In this document: piece by piece, positions 63,111 through 64,000 of the stretch
How positions within the stretch are numbered: position 1 is the stretch's first letter
How the letters are laid out: the number at the start of each line of letters is the position of its first letter
Source of the DNA: Phaeobacter sp. A36a-5a
GTDB taxonomy: Bacteria; Pseudomonadota; Alphaproteobacteria; Rhodobacterales; Rhodobacteraceae
Reading direction: 5' to 3'
DNA length: 64,000 nucleotides
NCBI RefSeq assembly: GCF_037911135.1
Contig: NZ_JBBLYU010000003.1
Span: 1-64,000, forward strand
Position numbers and translations under genes: made by a program
The notes under the pieces: model-generated
What the model saw: the letters and a program-made list of their open reading frames with translations, nothing else
What the model was told of the DNA's origin: nothing
Databases searched by the model: none

Positions 63111-64000
63111 ATGTTTAACGTTACAAAGAAATCAATGCAGTGGGGCGAAGAGACGCTCACACTGGAGACCGGCAAGGTTGCCCGTCAGGCCGATGGCACA
63201 GTGATTGCCACCCTGGGCGAAACCTCGGTCATGGCAAACGTCACTTTTGCCCGCCAGCAGAAGCCGGGTCAGGACTTCTTCCCCCTGACGGTTCACTATC
63301 AGGAAAAATACTACGCTGCGGGCAAGGTCCCCGGCGGGTTTTTCAAGCGTGAAGCACGCCCGACCGAAAAAGAAACCCTGACCGCGCGTCTGATCGACCG
63401 TCCGATCCGCCCGTTGTTCGTCCCCGGCTTCAAAAATGAAGTCCTGGTGATGTGCACCGTGCTGAGCCACGATCTGGTCAACGATCCCGACATGGTTGCG
63501 ATGATCGCGGCCTCCGCAGCGCTGACCCTGTCCGGCGCACCCTTCATGGGTCCGATTGCGGCTGCGCGCGTTGGCTTTGAGGGCGGCGAGTACGTCCTGA
63601 ACCCGACCGTTGACGACATGCAGGATCTGCGCCTGAACCCTGATCAGCGTCTGGATCTGGTTGTCGCCGGCACCAAAGACGCCGTGATGATGGTTGAATC
63701 CGAAGCCTACGAACTGACCGAAGCAGAGATGCTGGGTGCGGTGAAATTCGCTCACGAACAGATCCAGCCGGTGATCGACCTGATCATCTCCTTGGCGGAA
63801 GACGCGGCCAAAGAGCCGTTCGATTTCCAGCCTGCTGACTATTCGGAGCTGTTCGCCGCAGTGAAAGCCGCAGGCGAAGAGCAGATGCGCGCTGCATTTG
63901 CGATCACCGACAAGCAGGAGCGCACCGCCGCTGTTGCCGCCGCGCGTGAGGCGATCAAGGCATCGCTGACCGAAGAACAGCTAGAAGACGCCAACCTCGG
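63111..64000 (+). CDS. pnp: Polyribonucleotide nucleotidyltransferase, N-terminal part (cut by window edge)
   Basis: The frame is open from the ATG at 63111 to the window end (296 codons) and continues beyond. It begins [16 protein letters not shown] and shows the first RNase PH-like domain: [12 protein letters not shown], the substrate-site segment [14 protein letters not shown], and [11 protein letters not shown]. PNPase is the phosphorolytic 3'-5' exonuclease of the RNA degradosome. About 710 residues are expected in all. AGGA lies just upstream of the ATG. It is downstream of an inverted methyltransferase rather than directly after rpsO. Confidence 0.97.
   Translation, partial: MFNVTKKSMQWGEETLTLETGKVARQADGTVIATLGETSVMANVTFARQQKPGQDFFPLTVHYQEKYYAAGKVPGGFFKREARPTEKETLTARLIDRPIRPLFVPGFKNEVLVMCTVLSHDLVNDPDMVAMIAASAALTLSGAPFMGPIAAARVGFEGGEYVLNPTVDDMQDLRLNPDQRLDLVVAGTKDAVMMVESEAYELTEAEMLGAVKFAHEQIQPVIDLIISLAEDAAKEPFDFQPADYSELFAAVKAAGEEQMRAAFAITDKQERTAAVAAAREAIKASLTEEQLEDANL

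Overview
The window is a 64 kb piece of a GC-rich alphaproteobacterial chromosome, almost certainly from the roseobacter group of Rhodobacteraceae (a Phaeobacter/Ruegeria-like organism). The grounds are the gene content and order: a heparinase-like protein gene between rsmB and purH, DNA polymerase IV with an N-terminal zinc ribbon, an ALDH16-type fused aldehyde dehydrogenase beside deoC, a DUF1674 gene beside rsmB, and several small families typical of this group (DUF3035, DUF3775, WGR, DUF1643). I saw no transposase, integrase, phage gene or CRISPR array. This is ordinary core and near-core chromosome with some accessory transport and signalling modules. The assignment is from memory of families, not from a search.

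Layout. 1-4.7 kb: methionine sulfoxide repair (msrPQ), a membrane-anchored glutamate-synthase-like flavoprotein, a DUF302 protein and a lipoprotein with a papain-like C/H/D triad. 4.7-12.1 kb: clpB with a heat-shock (sigma-32) promoter, pyrF, a NUDIX hydrolase, dinB, an N-formylglutamate amidohydrolase-like gene, tRNA-Val(GAC) and rpmJ. 12.3-17 kb: a ferric-iron binding protein, a DUF2938 membrane protein, a CobW GTPase and a fused iron permease; no ATPase gene is present. 17.1-29.4 kb: a long leftward operon encoding an acyl-CoA synthetase, livG, livH, a small membrane protein, livM, livK, livF and a phenylacetate-CoA-ligase-like enzyme. It is divergent from a hybrid histidine kinase and response regulator. 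Together they look like uptake, CoA activation and sensing of a carboxylic or aromatic acid. 29.4-33.6 kb: a WGR protein, a histidine phosphatase, a GST and two saccharopine dehydrogenases (lysine breakdown). 33.7-42.7 kb: DUF3775; mutL-rmuC-adenylate cyclase with TGATG overlaps; a four-gene Mn/Zn ABC importer behind tandem operator-like palindromes. 42.9-46.4 kb: deoC and ALDH16 (deoxyribose-5-phosphate to acetaldehyde to acetate). 46.5-55.4 kb: a leftward housekeeping run of rsmB, heparinase-like, purH, lspA, DUF3035 lipoprotein and an M16 peptidase pair. 55.4-64 kb: DUF1674, dapB, rbfA, a phosphodiester glycosidase, truB, DUF1643, a membrane-anchored RTX protein, rpsO, an inverted methyltransferase and pnp (cut by the window edge).

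The least ordinary features are: the acid import/activation operon with an inward-facing antisense gene and its neighbouring two-component system; a metal permease with an extra C-terminal regulator-like domain; translational coupling of DNA repair genes to a membrane adenylate cyclase; a candidate small RNA after pyrF; and the pair of palindromes between livG and livH. None is clearly a new defence or mobile system. I found no convincing wholly undescribed system here.
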